Source: Actinomycetota bacterium (GTDB lineage Bacteria > Actinomycetota > UBA4738 > HRBIN12). From it: a DNA stretch of 11,709 nucleotides. Each line of letters opens with the position of its first letter. The stretch's first letter is position 1. The notes beneath the pieces are model-generated. The model was not told the origin of the DNA. It ran no database searches and worked only from the letters and a program-made list of their open reading frames with translations. Shown here one piece after another: positions 1 through 7,525 of the stretch. The stretch is from NCBI GenBank assembly GCA_005883885.1, contig VAYF01000100.1:1-11709 (forward strand). The letters run 5' to 3'. The position numbers and the translations under genes are program-made.

Positions 1-381
1 CAACTGTCGCGCTCGATCGAAGAGGCGTTCGGAGCCGGTCCGACCTCGGTGGTGCAGGACGTGTGGCCGAGCGAGGTGTACATGAACGTCCCGGGGCTCC
101 GCGACGCGGGCGCATCGCTCGATGACGTCGCGGCGCACATCCGGCACCTCACGTACCGGCAGAACCTCGGACCGTACGTCCCGCGGAACGCGATCGAACA
201 GGATCTGCTGGACGATCCGGAGTTCTCCGCCGTCTTCGCGTCCACGTGGCTCGACCGCCTGTGGGACGTGTCACGCTTCGGGGACACGATCTACACGGGT
301 CAGGATGTCGATCCCGGCATCCCGCCGGGGTCCCATGAGCGAGATCCGCTACGACGCCATCGTGGTCGGCGGCGGCCATAA
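1..381 (+). CDS. C-terminal part of an unidentified protein (5' end outside the window)
   Basis: The reading frame is open from base 1 to a TAA at 379-381, giving the last 126 residues of a protein that starts upstream. Recognisable stretches are WPSEVYMNVPGLRDAG and a later HLTYRQNLGPYVPRN, followed by an aromatic segment (STWLDRLWDVSRFGD). I do not recognise the family with confidence. The layout faintly recalls the C-terminal region of alkaline-phosphatase/phosphodiesterase-superfamily proteins, but no metal-binding motif lies inside the visible part. The last 15 or so codons are read out of frame with the start of the next gene and are Arg-rich, so the natural C-terminus is probably simply run-on. 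The 47-nt overlap with the following FAD oxidoreductase places it in the same operon. Confidence 0.6.
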   Translation, partial: QLSRSIEEAFGAGPTSVVQDVWPSEVYMNVPGLRDAGASLDDVAAHIRHLTYRQNLGPYVPRNAIEQDLLDDPEFSAVFASTWLDRLWDVSRFGDTIYTGQDVDPGIPPGSHERDPLRRHRGRRRP

Positions 382-1939
382 CGGCCTGACCGCTTCGTTC
401 TACCTGGCTCGAGCGGGCTTGAAGACCCTGGTGCTGGAGCGGCGCGATCTCCTCGGTGGCGCCTGCGTCACCGAGGAGATCGCGCCGGGCTGCAGGGCGT
501 CCACCGCGTCGTACATCGCCTCGATGCTGCGACCGGAGGTGATCCGGGACCTCGATCTGGAGCGGCACGGCTTGCGGATGGTTCGGTGCGAGCCGGGGCT
601 GCAGGCGGCGTTCGAGGACGGCACGGTGCTGCCGTGGTGGACGGACCACGAGCGCACCGTCGCGGAATGGGCGCTCGTGAACGCGACCGACGCGCACACG
701 TTCGATCGGATCGACCGCCGGCTCAAGGAGCTCGCCCGGTATCTCCAACCCTTCTTCCTCGAGCCTCCGCCCGACGTGCACGCGCGCGGGTGGGCCAAGA
801 TCAGGGAAGGACGGCGGATCTACGGACGGGTGAAGAAGATCCGGGGGGACGAGATCACCGACCTCGTCGAGTTCCTGACCGGCTCGCTCGGTGACTTCCT
901 CGACCGTCATTTCGAGTCCGAGACGATCAAGCGGATGTTCCTCGCGAACAACGTGTACGGGATGCACGCACCGCCCTACCGGCCCGGCACGGCGATCGGG
1001 CTCCTGTTCCACCTGCTCACGGGCGGGGACGACGACGTGCAGGGCTGGTTCGGCCACGTGATCGGGGGCATGGGATCGATCACCCAGGCGATGGCTGCGG
1101 CGGCGCGGGAAGTGGGCGCCGAACTCCGGGTCGACGCCCCGGTCGCGCGGATCCTCACGACGGACGGGCGCGTGCAGGGCGTCGTCTTGGAGAACGGCAC
1201 CGAGCTGTCCTCGCGCCTCGTCGTGTCGAACGCGGATCCCAAACGCACCTTCCTGACCCTGATGGAGCCGGCCGATCTGCCCGACGGGTTCCGGGGATCG
1301 GTCGAGGCGATCAAGATGGATGGGCCGTGCGCGAAGCTGAACGTGGTCCTCACCGAAGCGCCGCGCTGGAACGGCATGCCGGCCGACGCCGACCTCAACC
1401 GCCGGTCATTCGCGACACTCGTGCCGACGCTGGAGGGTGCGGAGCGCATGTACGACATCGCCAAATGGGGCGACATCCCCGAGGAGCTCTGGGTGGATTG
1501 CGTGGTCGCATCGAACGTCGACCCGACGCTCGCCCCCGCGGGGAAGCACATCATGACGTGCTTCGTGCAGTACGTCCCGTACCGGTTGCGCACCGGAACC
1601 TGGGATGATCACCGCGAGCTCTTGGGGAAGCGCGTGATCGACAGGGTCGGCCGGTACGCGCCGAACGTCCCCGGCTCGATCGAGGCGGTGCAGGTGCTGA
1701 CGCCGCTCGACCTCGAGCGCACCTTCGGTCTCACGGAGGGGAACATCTTCCACGGTGATCTCAACATCCAGCAGCTCTTCTTCATGCGGCCGGTCCCGGG
1801 GTGGTCGGACTATCGAACCCCGATCGACGGCCTCTACCTCTGCGGAGCCGGCGTGCACCCGGGTGGGGGCGTGACCGGAGCCCCCGGCTACAACGCGGCG
1901 CATCAGGTCCTTCGCGATCGCAAGCGGGCCCGGCGATGA
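335..1939 (+). CDS. FAD-dependent oxidoreductase, PYROXD2/phytoene-dehydrogenase-like (COG1233)
   Basis: A 534-residue flavoprotein. An N-terminal dinucleotide-binding motif GGGHNG is at residues 12-17, the ribose-binding Glu is near residue 35 (VLERR), and the segment LGGACVTEE follows. The C-terminal FAD-closing segment, CGAGVHPGGGVTGAPGYNAA, begins near residue 503. Both ends resemble PYROXD2 and the COG1233 amine-oxidase/phytoene-desaturase superfamily, and length is close to the usual 520-580. ATG 335 is the only start that leaves enough residues before the first beta strand. There is no clear Shine-Dalgarno, which suits coupling to the upstream gene that it overlaps by 47 nt. Its stop overlaps soxD as ATGA. 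The context argues for oxidation of an amine or N-methyl compound, or a helper role for Sox, rather than carotenoid synthesis. The substrate is unknown. Confidence 0.85.
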   Translation: MSEIRYDAIVVGGGHNGLTASFYLARAGLKTLVLERRDLLGGACVTEEIAPGCRASTASYIASMLRPEVIRDLDLERHGLRMVRCEPGLQAAFEDGTVLPWWTDHERTVAEWALVNATDAHTFDRIDRRLKELARYLQPFFLEPPPDVHARGWAKIREGRRIYGRVKKIRGDEITDLVEFLTGSLGDFLDRHFESETIKRMFLANNVYGMHAPPYRPGTAIGLLFHLLTGGDDDVQGWFGHVIGGMGSITQAMAAAAREVGAELRVDAPVARILTTDGRVQGVVLENGTELSSRLVVSNADPKRTFLTLMEPADLPDGFRGSVEAIKMDGPCAKLNVVLTEAPRWNGMPADADLNRRSFATLVPTLEGAERMYDIAKWGDIPEELWVDCVVASNVDPTLAPAGKHIMTCFVQYVPYRLRTGTWDDHRELLGKRVIDRVGRYAPNVPGSIEAVQVLTPLDLERTFGLTEGNIFHGDLNIQQLFFMRPVPGWSDYRTPIDGLYLCGAGVHPGGGVTGAPGYNAAHQVLRDRKRARR

Positions 1940-2184
1940 GCCTGCTGGTCCCGTGCCCGCGGTGCGGTCGACGTCCCCAGGAGGAATTCACGTTCGGCGG
2001 AGAGATCCGGGCGCTCTCCGAGCCCGGCGTCGAGGACTTCGCGCGGGTCTACCTCCGAGAGAACGCGCCGGGGCCCCAGCGAGAGCGGTGGTTCCACGCC
2101 TTCGGATGCCGGCGCTGGGTGACCCTTACGCGTGACACCGTGACGAACCGGATCGATCCGGGCGTGACCCAGTCCGGTGGCTGA
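1936..2184 (+). CDS. soxD: Sarcosine oxidase subunit delta
   Basis: An 82-residue protein starting with ATG inside the ATGA overlap with the preceding gene. It has the compact zinc-subunit pattern of heterotetrameric sarcosine oxidase: a CPRC knuckle (Cys7, Cys10), then FTFGGE, then RWFHAFGCRRW with His54 and Cys58, and the closing RDTVTNRI. In the known enzyme this subunit binds structural zinc through three Cys and one His, and all four are present. Length is close to the family norm of 80-110. It lies directly upstream of soxA and overlaps it by 8 nt. It is the first sox gene here, so the gene order is D-A-G-B rather than the common B-D-A-G. Acts in the cytoplasm. Confidence 0.93.
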   Translation: MSLLVPCPRCGRRPQEEFTFGGEIRALSEPGVEDFARVYLRENAPGPQRERWFHAFGCRRWVTLTRDTVTNRIDPGVTQSGG

Positions 2185-4645
2185 TGTCCTCCGGTTCGAG
2201 GGGCGACGGGTCGCCGTCGAGCCGGGCGACACCGTCGCATCCGCGTTGTACCGCGCGGGGATCCGGACCTTCACGCGGTCGCTGAAGTACCACCGACGGC
2301 GCGGGCTCTCGTGCATGACGGGCGATTGCCCGAACTGTCTCGTGAACGTGGACGGCGTGCCCGGCGTGCGCGCTTGCACCACGGACGCCCGGGAGGGGCA
2401 GGTCGTCGTCCGGGAGTCGGGCTGGCCCACGGCCGAGCACGACCTGCTCCACGTGACGGATCGGCTCCACCGCTTCCTGCCTGTGGGCTTCTACTCCAAG
2501 ACCTTCATCCGGCCGCGGTTCGTCTGGGGGCTCGCCGAGCGGGCGATCCGCCGAGCGACCGGCGTCGGGCGTCTGCCGATCGGCCGGCCGGCGGGCGAGA
2601 AGCCGGCGCGCGCCGTCCACGTCGATCTGTTGGTCGTCGGAGGCGGCGTCGCGGGGTTGGCGGCCGCGGCTTCCGCCGCGGCCGCCGGATCTCGCGTCCT
2701 GCTCGTCGAGGAACGTCGGCTCGGGGCCACGGCCTGGGACGAGGGCGTGCTCGAACGGATCGAGGCACTCGCGGCGGAGGCGACGGCCGCAGGGGCGCAG
2801 ATCCTGGAACACCACACCGCGGTCGGCCTCTACGAGGGACCGTTCGTGCCCGTGGTCGGTCCCGTCGAGGTGCTGCACGTCGAAGCCTCCCGCGTGGTCG
2901 CCGCGACGGGAGCCGTCGAAGCGCATGCGGTCTTCCCGGGGAACGACCTGCCGGGCGTCTTCCTCGCACGGGGCGCCACGCTCCTGGGCGTTCGGCACGG
3001 CATCGCGCCGGGGCGGCGTGCGGTCGTCGTCGCCACCACGGACGAGGGACGGGCCTCGGCGCCTGCGCTTCGGAACGTCGGCATGCAGGTCTTGGTCCAC
3101 GACGGGCCCGTCATCGCTGCGGAAGGGGATCGCCACGTCGACGCGGTCGTCGTCGAGACGCCCAGCGGCCGGGAACGGATCCCCTGCGACACGCTCGTGC
3201 TCTCCCTGGGCTGGGCGCCCCGCGACGCGCTCCTTCGGATGGGCGTGGATCAGGAGGTGGCCGGTGCCGGCGAGGTCGTCGTGCCCGGCTGCACGCTCGC
3301 GGAGGCCGAGGCGAGCGGCAGGCGGGCGGCGAACGGCCATCACCAACCGCCCACCGACGTGCCGACGGTCCCGATCACCGGCGACGGTTACGTCTGTCTG
3401 TGCGAGGACGTGAGCCTGCACGACCGCGAACGAGCATGGGAGGAAGGCTGGCGCTCGTCCGAGATCCTCAAGCGCTACACCACGGCGACGATGGGCCCGT
3501 GCCAAGGGGCGGTGTGCGGGCGACTGCTCGCTGCGTTCGCAGGCGCGCGGTCGGACGCGGTCGCCTCGGCGGGCGCTCGCACCACGTCGCGTCCGCCCGC
3601 GCGCCCGGTCCCGCTGGAAGACCTGGCCGCCGGGGTCGATGAAACGATCGAACAGCGGACCTCGCTCCACGACCGCCACCTCGAGCTGGGCGCGCGCATG
3701 GAGCGGAGCGGCTCGTGGTCGCGACCGACGGCCTTCGGTGCGATCGACGACGAGATCCGCGCGGTCCGCCACCGGGCCGGGCTGATGGATGTCGGCACCC
3801 TGGGGAAGTTCCTGATCGCCGGACGCGATGCGGCCGAGCTCATGGACCGCGTGTTCCCGATCCGTATCCGCGACCTGGCGCCGGGCCGCTCGCGCTACCT
3901 CGTCGCGCTCGACGAGGCCGGCTACGTGATCGACGATGGTCTCCTGGCCGCCCTCGATCACGGCCGCTTCTACCTGTGTACGACCTCCGGGCGCGCCCCC
4001 GCGATGGAGGCATGGCTCCGTGACTGGATCGACCGCTGGGGCCTCCACGTCCACCTGCTCGATCAGACCGCGCAGCTCGGTGCCATCCTCGTCGCCGGTC
4101 CGAAAGCCCGCGCGATCCTCGGGAGGCTCACCGGCGACGACGTGAGCGCGGAGGCCCTCCCGCACATGCGGCACGCCGACATCACGGTCGCAGACGTGCC
4201 CTGTCGTGCGGTCCGTGTGGGCTTCGTCGGCGAGGTCGGCTACGAGCTCCACCACGACCGCTCACGCGGTCCCGCGCTCTACGACGCGATGCTCGACGCC
4301 GGCCAGGTGGAGGGCGCCCAGCCCTTCGGGCTGGGCGCCCTCGACGTCCTCCGGCTGGAGAAGGCTCACCTCTACCTCGGACAGGACACGTTGCCCGACG
4401 ACCATCCGGCGAAGCTCGGCCTGGAGTGGGCCGTCGCGATGGACAAGCCGGACTTCATCGGGAAGCGCGCGCTGGAGCGGATGGGGGCGCTGCCGCTGGA
4501 ACGCACCCTGGTAGGACTCCGGATCGACGGCGAGCCGCGACGAGGGGTCCCCCTCCTCCCGACCGAGCTCGTCGCGGGCGACGCCCGCGCCGCCGTCGTG
4601 CCGACCCCGTTCTACGACCCCGAGGGGGCCCGGCTCCGTGCTTGA
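2177..4645 (+). CDS. soxA: Sarcosine oxidase subunit alpha, compact form with [2Fe-2S]-type Cys motifs
   Basis: An 822-residue protein starting at GTG 2177 (MADVLRFEGR). Domains in order: an N-terminal ferredoxin-fold segment (about 1-110) with Cys46, Cys51, Cys54 and Cys67 (CX4CX2CX12C); a dinucleotide-binding domain starting VDLLVVGGGVAG (motif 155-160); a BFD-like segment with Cys407, Cys409, Cys442 and Cys447 (VCLCED ... GPCQGAVC); and a GcvT/aminomethyltransferase-type folate-binding domain from about 500 to the end, closing with FYDPEGARLRA. The family transfers the sarcosine methyl unit to tetrahydrofolate and binds NAD. Usual length is about 960-1000, so this copy is short: the nucleotide-binding domain is compact, and a conserved GxVTSS/SPTLGR-like stretch expected near residue 785 is not seen. 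Overlaps soxD and soxG by 8 nt each. Confidence 0.92.
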   Translation: MADVLRFEGRRVAVEPGDTVASALYRAGIRTFTRSLKYHRRRGLSCMTGDCPNCLVNVDGVPGVRACTTDAREGQVVVRESGWPTAEHDLLHVTDRLHRFLPVGFYSKTFIRPRFVWGLAERAIRRATGVGRLPIGRPAGEKPARAVHVDLLVVGGGVAGLAAAASAAAAGSRVLLVEERRLGATAWDEGVLERIEALAAEATAAGAQILEHHTAVGLYEGPFVPVVGPVEVLHVEASRVVAATGAVEAHAVFPGNDLPGVFLARGATLLGVRHGIAPGRRAVVVATTDEGRASAPALRNVGMQVLVHDGPVIAAEGDRHVDAVVVETPSGRERIPCDTLVLSLGWAPRDALLRMGVDQEVAGAGEVVVPGCTLAEAEASGRRAANGHHQPPTDVPTVPITGDGYVCLCEDVSLHDRERAWEEGWRSSEILKRYTTATMGPCQGAVCGRLLAAFAGARSDAVASAGARTTSRPPARPVPLEDLAAGVDETIEQRTSLHDRHLELGARMERSGSWSRPTAFGAIDDEIRAVRHRAGLMDVGTLGKFLIAGRDAAELMDRVFPIRIRDLAPGRSRYLVALDEAGYVIDDGLLAALDHGRFYLCTTSGRAPAMEAWLRDWIDRWGLHVHLLDQTAQLGAILVAGPKARAILGRLTGDDVSAEALPHMRHADITVADVPCRAVRVGFVGEVGYELHHDRSRGPALYDAMLDAGQVEGAQPFGLGALDVLRLEKAHLYLGQDTLPDDHPAKLGLEWAVAMDKPDFIGKRALERMGALPLERTLVGLRIDGEPRRGVPLLPTELVAGDARAAVVPTPFYDPEGARLRA
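2659..2686. repeat. Perfect 11-bp GC-only inverted repeat inside soxA
   Basis: The arms at 2659-2669 and 2676-2686 are exact reverse complements around a 6-nt spacer. Every base in the arms is G or C. The sequence encodes the Ala-rich helix straight after the GGGVAG motif, so codon choice for alanine may explain it. In the mRNA it would still make a very stable hairpin. Confidence 0.75.
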
Positions 4646-5114
4646 GATCGCTCGCACCCGGGTCGGCGTGGTCACGGCATCGGCAGCCGCGAACGCGCTG
4701 GATGGGCTCGTCGTACCGGGACGCGCCTTCGTGTGCCGGACCGCCGACGACGAGGCCGTGCTGCTGAGCACCCCGCAGGTCACGGACGAGGTCGTCCGGG
4801 AGGTGTCGACGCGTCTCCCGGCACTCGATCCGGACGCCCTCGTGTTCGACACGACCGACGGATGGGCGGCCATCACGGTGGCGGGCGACGGCGTGCGCGC
4901 GAGCTTCGGCCTCCTCTCGCGGCTGGAGCTCCCCGACCCCGGCTTCACGCAGGGCGAGGTCGTTCACGTCCCGGCCAAGGTCGTCGCACGCGATGGCCAG
5001 GTGCTCATCCTGGCCCCGTCGATGTGGGAAGCCCATCTGCAGGATCGAGTAACGAAGGCGCTCGGAGGCGCCGGGCGGCTCGAGACACGCCCGTGGACGG
5101 TGCCCCCCCGATGA
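4638..5114 (+). CDS. soxG: Sarcosine oxidase subunit gamma
   Basis: A 158-residue protein from GTG 4638, overlapping the end of soxA by 8 nt in the same GTGNNTGA arrangement as soxD/soxA. Gamma subunits are poorly conserved. What fits is the DGWAAITVAG segment, the following FGLLSRLELPD, a central HVPAKVVARDGQVLILAP and the WEAHLQDRVTKAL helix near the C-terminus, which match the GcvT-like small gamma fold (usual length 170-210). No signal peptide or membrane segment is present. Its stop overlaps soxB as ATGA. Assignment rests partly on position between soxA and soxB. In the known complex gamma is structural and contacts alpha and beta. Confidence 0.8.
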   Translation: MLEIARTRVGVVTASAAANALDGLVVPGRAFVCRTADDEAVLLSTPQVTDEVVREVSTRLPALDPDALVFDTTDGWAAITVAGDGVRASFGLLSRLELPDPGFTQGEVVHVPAKVVARDGQVLILAPSMWEAHLQDRVTKALGGAGRLETRPWTVPPR

Positions 5115-6319
5115 CCGGGGTCTTCCGCCGACGCGTGTTCCTCCGGCAGGTCGAGCCGAAACGTCGCTACGACGTCGTGATCATCGGCGGCGGGGTGAAC
5201 GGCCTGTCGCTCGCCTACAACCTCGCGGCCCGTCACGGGATCTGCGACGTCGCCGTCTTCGAAGCCGGCTACATCGGCGCCGGCGCCTCGGGGCGGAACA
5301 CGCAGGTCGTCCGCGCCAACTACAACACCCCGGAGAACGTCCCGTTGTACAAGGCGAGCCTGGGGATCTGGCGCACGCTTAGCCAGGAGCTCGACTTCAA
5401 CATCCAGTTCTCGACGCAAGGTGAGTTGGATCTCTGTCACACGACCGACTCGCTCGAGGTCGAGCGGGACAAGTCGCTGCTGAACCAGGCCTACGGTGTG
5501 CAGACCGACGTAGTGACGCCGGAGGAGATCGCCCACATCAACCCCCTCATCGACCTCACCGCGGGCGGTTCGTTCCCGGTGCTCGGGGCGTCCTATCACC
5601 CGCCGGGGTCCACAGCGCGCCACGACTCGGTCGTGTGGGGGTACGCGTCCGCGGCAACGCGCCTCGACGTCCACGTCCACGAAGGCCGTGGCGTCACGGG
5701 GATCCGCGTGGATGGGGACGGTTGCACGGGGATCGAGACCGACGCCGGTCCGATCTCGGCCGGCGCGGTCGTCTCCGCCGCTGCCGGATGGACCTCGATC
5801 GTCGCCGGGATGGCCGGCCTGAAGCTCCCCATCAGCACGCATCCGCTCCAGGCTTTCGTGACGGAGCCCTACCGTCACCTCCTCGACGGGCTGGTGTCAT
5901 CGATGGACCTGTACGTCTACATCTCCCAGACGGCTCGGGGTGAGCTGCTGGTCGGCGCGGAGATCCTCCCGTACAACACGTATTCGACCCGTTCGACGTT
6001 CGATTTCCTCTCGGAGGCCGCCAAGCGCTCCATCCAGATCCTGCCGTTCATGGCGCGGGCGCGCGCATTGCGGCAGTGGGCCGGTCTGTGCGACATGACG
6101 CCTGACTCATCACCGATCCTCGGTGAGACAGAGGTCCCCCGTTTCTTCCTGATGGCCGGGATGGGCACCTGGGGGTTCAAGGGCTCGCCGATCTTCGGCC
6201 GGACGATGGCCGAGCTCGTCGCGACCGGTCGGACGCCCGAGCTGATCGCGCCGTTCGCACCGGATCGGTTCGAGCGGGATCGGATGGTGCCGGACGCGGC
6301 GAGCGCCGGAACGCACTAG
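5111..6319 (+). CDS. soxB: Sarcosine oxidase subunit beta
   Basis: A 402-residue flavoprotein of the DAO family, full length for SoxB (about 400). It shows YDVVIIGGGVNG (dinucleotide motif at 26-31), then GASGRNTQVVRANY, and PVLGASYHPPGSTARHDSVVWGYA, where His171 sits at the position that carries covalent FMN in heterotetrameric sarcosine oxidase. The C-terminal segment MTPDSSPILGE, followed by GMGTWGFKGSP and APFAPDRF, is also as expected. Known reaction: sarcosine plus tetrahydrofolate and oxygen gives glycine, methylene-tetrahydrofolate and hydrogen peroxide. Two positions differ from the usual sequence as I recall it: GGGVNG for GGGGHG, and MGTWGFKGSP for WGTGGFKATP. ATG 5111 overlaps the soxG stop. 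Last gene of the operon; 32 nt separate it from the convergent broken gene. Confidence 0.93.
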   Translation: MTGVFRRRVFLRQVEPKRRYDVVIIGGGVNGLSLAYNLAARHGICDVAVFEAGYIGAGASGRNTQVVRANYNTPENVPLYKASLGIWRTLSQELDFNIQFSTQGELDLCHTTDSLEVERDKSLLNQAYGVQTDVVTPEEIAHINPLIDLTAGGSFPVLGASYHPPGSTARHDSVVWGYASAATRLDVHVHEGRGVTGIRVDGDGCTGIETDAGPISAGAVVSAAAGWTSIVAGMAGLKLPISTHPLQAFVTEPYRHLLDGLVSSMDLYVYISQTARGELLVGAEILPYNTYSTRSTFDFLSEAAKRSIQILPFMARARALRQWAGLCDMTPDSSPILGETEVPRFFLMAGMGTWGFKGSPIFGRTMAELVATGRTPELIAPFAPDRFERDRMVPDAASAGTH

Positions 6320-6342
6320 CGACCGACGCTGACCCTCGTCGC
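6319..6342 (+). terminator. Weak hairpin after soxB
   Basis: GCGAC (6319-6323) can pair with GTCGC (6338-6342) across a 14-nt loop at the soxB stop codon. The stem is short and no T-run follows, so termination here is only a possibility. It is the only candidate in the 32-nt gap between the convergent genes. Confidence 0.2.
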
Positions 6343-6351
6343 GAGCTCCTG

Positions 6352-7444
6352 CTACCTCCACACCGGCGGGAAGGTCGGCCAGGAGATGTCCGTCGCCTTG
6401 AGCCACGACGCGAGCTCTTCGATCGCCCGCCGAGCCGCCGGTCCGTCGGCCGGCTTCGCGTCCGCCTCGGCGTAGACGGCCTTCACGCGAAGCACACCTG
6501 CCTTCCGGTCGAACACGGGCTCGATCCGTCCGACGAAACGATCGCCACGGAGGATCGGAAGGACGAAGTATCCGAACTCGCGCTTCGCCTTCGGCACGTA
6601 GATCTCCAGACGGAACCGGAGATCGAAGAGCCGCTCGGTGCGCTCGCGATCCGAGATCAGGTCGTCGAAGGGCGACAGGAGCGTCGTGCGGCCACGGAAC
6701 GTCGTGTCCAACAGATCGCGGTGCGCGACCCACCGACCCGGGAGACCGTCGACCTCGATCGGCACGATCAGCCCTTCGCGCAGGTGCCGGCGGATCGCGC
6801 CTTCCCGCATCGGGACGGGCCCGTCGAAGAGGGTGCCGATCCGGTCCGGTCGTTCAAGACCGCGGGCTCGCAGCTGCCGATCGACGAGCTCGGCGGCGAT
6901 CTCGGACGAGGGGCGGGAAGGAACGTGCGGGAGCGAGCGGGACGCCAGATCCCAGATGCGTTGCTGACCGTCGCGGCCGACGATCATGACGCGGCCCTGC
7001 AGCCAAAGGATGTCGAGCAGCATGGGCACGTTGCAGCTCGCGCATCACGTAGCGCACGAAGGCGTCGTTTGCCTCGAGCCAATTGCGCACGTACTCCCGG
7101 CGCTTCCAGGTCCCGTGGGGATAGCGCCGCATCGAGATACGGTGGATCGGGAGGTCGTCCGTCGGCACGATGTGAGCCCAGTACTCGAAGAGCGACCGGT
7201 CACGCCACAGCAGCCGTTCGAGCTCCACGGCGCGGAAGCGCGGACCGAGGCGGCTGAACAGGACGAGCTGCTCCGTCCGCGCGACCGCCGAGGTCGGGTC
7301 GATCTGGACCTCACCCAGGCGTCGCACGACCTCCTCGATCGAACGGGGTCGAGGGGCGTCGAGGAGCTGACCCATCACGGCGAGGTGCCGAGCCTTCCGT
7401 CGCGAGACGCGGACGGGCTCGGTCATCGAGGATATCTGAGGCAT
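6352..7444 (-). pseudogene. Broken winged-helix DNA glycosylase relative (HTH_42, YcaQ/AlkX type)
   Basis: Two consecutive minus-strand frames belong to one protein. The first (from 7444, or ATG 7426 for MTEPVRVSRR) carries GEVQIDPTSAVAR, the QxD motif associated with the AlkX/YcaQ branch, then FEYWAHIVP and VRYVMRELQ, ending near 7034. The second, in another frame and running to 6352, resumes with NVPMLLDILWLQGRVMIVGR and goes on through IWDLA, LLSPFDDLISDRERTERLFD and RFVGRIEP to the end. Intact family members (about 380-400 aa) have roughly 30 residues between these points, so a small deletion has removed them and shifted the frame. E. coli YcaQ unhooks DNA interstrand crosslinks; that is family knowledge. 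This copy should be non-functional unless the joint is an assembly error. It diverges from the sigma-factor gene. Confidence 0.82.
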
Positions 7445-7485
7445 CGGGGCCGGAGGCTACCGCCTGACTCCGACCGGCTCCGGGA

Positions 7486-7510
7486 GAACCGTTCTGCCAC
7501 CCCGTGCGTA
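7486..7510 (+). promoter_or_regulatory. Possible ECF-type promoter before the sigma-factor gene
   Basis: GAACC at 7486-7490 and CGTA at 7507-7510 are separated by 16 nt. This resembles the GGAAC / CGT elements and spacing that many ECF sigma factors read, and autoregulation is usual in this class. The predicted start point would leave a leader of only about 9 nt before GTG 7526. Short motifs occur often by chance in GC-rich DNA. Confidence 0.25.
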
Positions 7511-7525
7511 CACCCACGGAGTACC

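Noticed and set aside
122..334. Extension of the FAD oxidoreductase upstream of ATG 335
   Set aside because: The extra 71 residues are Ser/Arg/Thr-rich and overlap the real frame of the upstream gene. The dinucleotide-binding strand begins properly after MSEIRYD.
335..1939. Carotenoid phytoene desaturase
   Set aside because: The superfamily is right, but the N- and C-terminal motifs look more like PYROXD2 proteins and no carotenoid gene is nearby.
2126..4255. A 709-codon open frame on the minus strand opposite soxA
   Set aside because: It is the antisense shadow of soxA in very GC-rich DNA. The translation is Arg/Asp/Pro-rich with no domain, and the plus strand has clear family motifs throughout.
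6986..7525. Extension of the sigma-factor frame upstream of GTG 7526
   Set aside because: The 180 codons lie antisense to the glycosylase-type gene, contain no sigma region 1 and have no family features.
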